Assembly: GCA_012798145.1 (NCBI GenBank)
Contig: JAAZNT010000252.1
Coordinates: 1 to 7,262 of the forward strand
Direction: 5' to 3'
Length of the DNA stretch: 7,262 nucleotides
Source: Thermoanaerobaculaceae bacterium
GTDB taxonomy: Bacteria; Acidobacteriota; UBA4820
How positions within the stretch are numbered: position 1 is the stretch's first letter; every line of letters begins with the position of its first letter. Position numbers and translations under genes: made by a program. This document shows, piece after piece, positions 5,377 to 7,262 of the stretch. Under the pieces are notes generated by a model. The model was given only the letters and a program-made list of their open reading frames with translations. It was not told where the DNA came from and searched no databases.

Positions 5377-5385
5377 ATTATATCA
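5377..5385 (-). promoter_or_regulatory. extended -10 promoter of the three-gene operon
   Basis: Read on the minus strand, TGATATAAT is a perfect extended -10 element (TG at 5385-5384, TATAAT at 5382-5377). No TTGACA-like box is present 17 bases upstream; that position (5400-5405) falls inside the stem of the preceding terminator. Transcription would begin near 5370, giving a leader of about 14 bases that consists mostly of the GGAGG site. Confidence 0.65.
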
Positions 5386-5392
5386 GAATTTT

Positions 5393-5424
5393 AAAAAAAA
5401 GGGCGCTGAAAGGTAGCGCCCTTT
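5393..5424 (-). terminator. intrinsic terminator of the large beta-rich protein gene
   Basis: AAAGGGCGCT (5398-5407) and AGCGCCCTTT (5415-5424) form a perfect ten-base stem around a seven-base loop. On the minus strand the stem is followed by an uninterrupted run of eight T in all (complement of 5393-5400, partly in the stem). This is a textbook Rho-independent terminator 27 bases after the stop of the gene at 5452. On the plus strand the T run is only three bases, so it acts mainly in the minus direction. Confidence 0.93.
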
Positions 5425-5451
5425 GGAATTTGTTTGCAATTATTATGCCGG

Positions 5452-7262
5452 TTACTTATCTATCTGCTGTATTACATAAAAAGAATTCCCTTCAGGAGTT
5501 TTGGGATCATAGATCTCATTAAGAGGAGTCCTTATAACCTCTTCCAGATTTTGTGGAGACGGTCCTCTATAAACTGTATATTCTGGAAGTGTCCATCCAT
5601 CCCAACTTAGCACTATTTTTCCATTTTCGTCTTTGTGAAGTAGAAGAGTTATGTCCGAAGCTCCGGCTTTTACCGTTATTGCATTACATCCTGTTTGCTC
5701 CTGATATGCCGTATCAAGCGGATGAACCTCATAAGTATAAACCTGCCCCTGCTCAACGAGATTATCAGTAAAACTCAAAGTTGAATTGTAAACCACGCCG
5801 TACGGACTTCCATTTTTAAATATTCTGTAATAACTTATTCCCTTGTCATCTTTTGCCGCGGTCCAATAAAGTTTAATGTAGCCGTCTTTTGATTCTGCAA
5901 TCAAACCTCCAACACAACTTGGATAAAGGTCTGAAGAGCCGCAGGGCTCAACTGCAGGAGGAAGTTGGGAACAGCCCCAATTTAGGTTTACTGTTCCGTT
6001 GTTGTAAAGTTGATAAGTAACACAAAAATCAATCCAGTCGTTAAGAATGGAAACCGTTGCCTGACCATACAACTTTTCTTGATCGATTTCAAAAGAACTG
6101 TCCACAACCCTGTTGGAATAATACGAAATATATCCGCTTCCTGCTCCACTTCTTCTGAGGCTCCCTGTTGAATCATCTTTCCAATATTCAAGCCAGGCAT
6201 CTGCGTGCACTTCAAATTCCCCGCTGCCGCCTAACCTGATTGTCGTGTATGAATTTGCAAAGAGATGTCCGGGTTCAGCCATCAAAGTTGAATTTGCAAC
6301 AGGATTGCCACCAACTTTCAAAATTCCGTTAAGCGTAAATTTCTTACTTGACGGTTCAACGATTAATTGAAAATCATCCGCTATTGTGTAAGTCAGCCCT
6401 CCCGATGGCGCTATAGTTCCGTAAAGCATAACAACCCATCCTGTCCTGTTTAAGCCCCCATCTTCAATAAAACCATTTTTATTGTCCACCTGAATGTAAA
6501 TATCGTAAAGAGAAACCCCTGTCTCTAAAATTGGTATTTCCCCTATCACCCCGCCTCCTATGCTGTAAATGTTTCCCTTCCAATCTATTCGAAAATGAAT
6601 CCTTATTCCGCTGATTGTGGAAACAATGCCGGGAATTCCTATGCTGCCGTCAACTTCAAGAAACTGCTTGTCAAAACTCGCTGTCAATGAGGCAATTTCA
6701 TAATTTCCTATTTTAAAAGAATTAAGATTCACTTTTCCCGAACCATCTATTATTTCTCCTGTGTCAGCGTTAATCAAAACATTTTGAACAGTCGCGGTAA
6801 AATAAGGTATCCTTAACTCGCCGTAATTGAGATAGACAGTGTGCTGGGTATTATTATATGTGATTTGAAGATGGTTAAATGTAAATCCATAACCCTGAAT
6901 TTGAACATTCCCGCTAAAAATATAAACACCTGCCTGAGGCGTTATATATGCGTCGCAAGAAATTATCAAATTTCCTATTTGAATTGAGGAAAGCTGAGCC
7001 CCTATTGTCAAATTGGAAATCTGCCCATCATAGGAAAGGTCAAATTGAAGTTGAAATGCGACATTGCTCTGGTTCAATCTGCCGTAAAGATGGAGATGGT
7101 CGGGATAAAAATCTCCCACCAAACCTGCAGCAATCCCTTCTGCTATCTGAAATTCTTCAACCCCAACAGTGAGCTGTCCGAATGTTACTTCATGTGTTTC
7201 AAGGTTATAAACAACATTTGAAACTGTCGCAAAAATTGAGTTGGGAAATTTTATTTCCCCCC
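5452..7262 (-). CDS. large beta-rich exported-type protein with C-terminal Fn3 domains (5' partial)
   Basis: The frame is open to the window edge, so this is the C-terminal 602 residues of a longer protein; residue 1 here is the codon at 7260-7258. A TTG at 7122 is an internal Leu codon, not the start. Residues about 1-400 are low in charge, rich in beta-branched residues and Gly/Asn, and show degenerate alternating strand units (for example SNLTIGAQLSSIQIGNLII, FNHLQITYNN, VNLNSFKIGNYEIASL), suggesting stacked beta sheets as in surface or envelope proteins. A Cys cluster (413, 430, 440, 449) surrounds a Pro-rich linker and may form disulfides. Residues 453-535 form a fibronectin-III-like domain (KLYWTAAKDD, YYRIFKNG, YTYEVHPLD). 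Residues 536-602 form a second, shorter one (IVLSWDG, EYTVYRG, SFYVIQQ). No catalytic motif, anchor or sorting domain ends the protein. Export is inferred from composition, since the N-terminus is absent. A strong terminator follows. Confidence 0.88.
   Translation of the reverse strand, partial: GEIKFPNSIFATVSNVVYNLETHEVTFGQLTVGVEEFQIAEGIAAGLVGDFYPDHLHLYGRLNQSNVAFQLQFDLSYDGQISNLTIGAQLSSIQIGNLIISCDAYITPQAGVYIFSGNVQIQGYGFTFNHLQITYNNTQHTVYLNYGELRIPYFTATVQNVLINADTGEIIDGSGKVNLNSFKIGNYEIASLTASFDKQFLEVDGSIGIPGIVSTISGIRIHFRIDWKGNIYSIGGGVIGEIPILETGVSLYDIYIQVDNKNGFIEDGGLNRTGWVVMLYGTIAPSGGLTYTIADDFQLIVEPSSKKFTLNGILKVGGNPVANSTLMAEPGHLFANSYTTIRLGGSGEFEVHADAWLEYWKDDSTGSLRRSGAGSGYISYYSNRVVDSSFEIDQEKLYGQATVSILNDWIDFCVTYQLYNNGTVNLNWGCSQLPPAVEPCGSSDLYPSCVGGLIAESKDGYIKLYWTAAKDDKGISYYRIFKNGSPYGVVYNSTLSFTDNLVEQGQVYTYEVHPLDTAYQEQTGCNAITVKAGASDITLLLHKDENGKIVLSWDGWTLPEYTVYRGPSPQNLEEVIRTPLNEIYDPKTPEGNSFYVIQQIDK

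Noticed and set aside
5208..5522. 104-codon plus-strand open frame
   Set aside because: It covers the start of the NTF2-like gene, the promoter and the terminator in antisense, and has no ribosome binding site or domain.
7120..7122. TTG as the start codon of the large beta-rich protein
   Set aside because: The same frame is open for 46 more codons to the window edge, with similar beta-rich composition, and there is no clear ribosome binding site before the TTG.
1..7262. CRISPR array, insertion sequence or prophage border
   Set aside because: No regularly spaced repeats, transposase or integrase motifs, or terminal inverted repeats were seen; the tRNA 3' ends are not followed by a visible attachment-site duplicate.

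Overview
The window comes from a low-GC bacterium. Both tRNA genes encode their 3' CCA, genes carry strong GGAGG-type ribosome binding sites, -10 boxes are close to consensus, and genes are packed with 4-bp overlaps. Five of the seven clear proteins start with an export-type hydrophobic segment, which points to an active secretory system and possibly a diderm cell. I cannot name the species or phylum from the sequence.

Left part, plus strand (1-2487): about 330 bases without a convincing gene lead to a sigma70-like promoter (329-357). It is followed by tRNA-Gln(CTG) and tRNA-Glu(CTC), 4 bases apart. No terminator follows the tRNAs, and a small exported orphan protein (559-1110) starts 31 bases later, so tRNAs and mRNA may share a transcript. 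A second small exported orphan (1157-1552) has its own candidate promoter. A weak hairpin over its stop codon separates it from a YitT-family membrane protein (1606-2487).

Middle part, minus strand (5356 down to 2484): a compact three-gene operon read right to left. Its genes encode an exported protein with two tandem NTF2/DUF4440-like domains, an ion-transporter-superfamily antiporter coupled to it by an ATGA overlap, and a charged cytoplasmic orphan whose ribosome binding site overlaps the antiporter stop codon. The operon starts from an extended -10 promoter (5377-5385). It ends tail to tail with the YitT gene; the two stop codons share the four bases TTAA, with no terminator between them.

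Right part, minus strand (5452-7262): the C-terminal part of a large beta-rich exported-type protein ending in two fibronectin-III-like domains. It is truncated by the window edge and followed by a strong intrinsic terminator (5393-5424).

The most interesting candidate for an undescribed unit is the three-gene operon: a duplicated periplasmic NTF2-like protein translationally coupled to a cation or anion transporter, plus a highly charged soluble partner. The function of the unit is inference.
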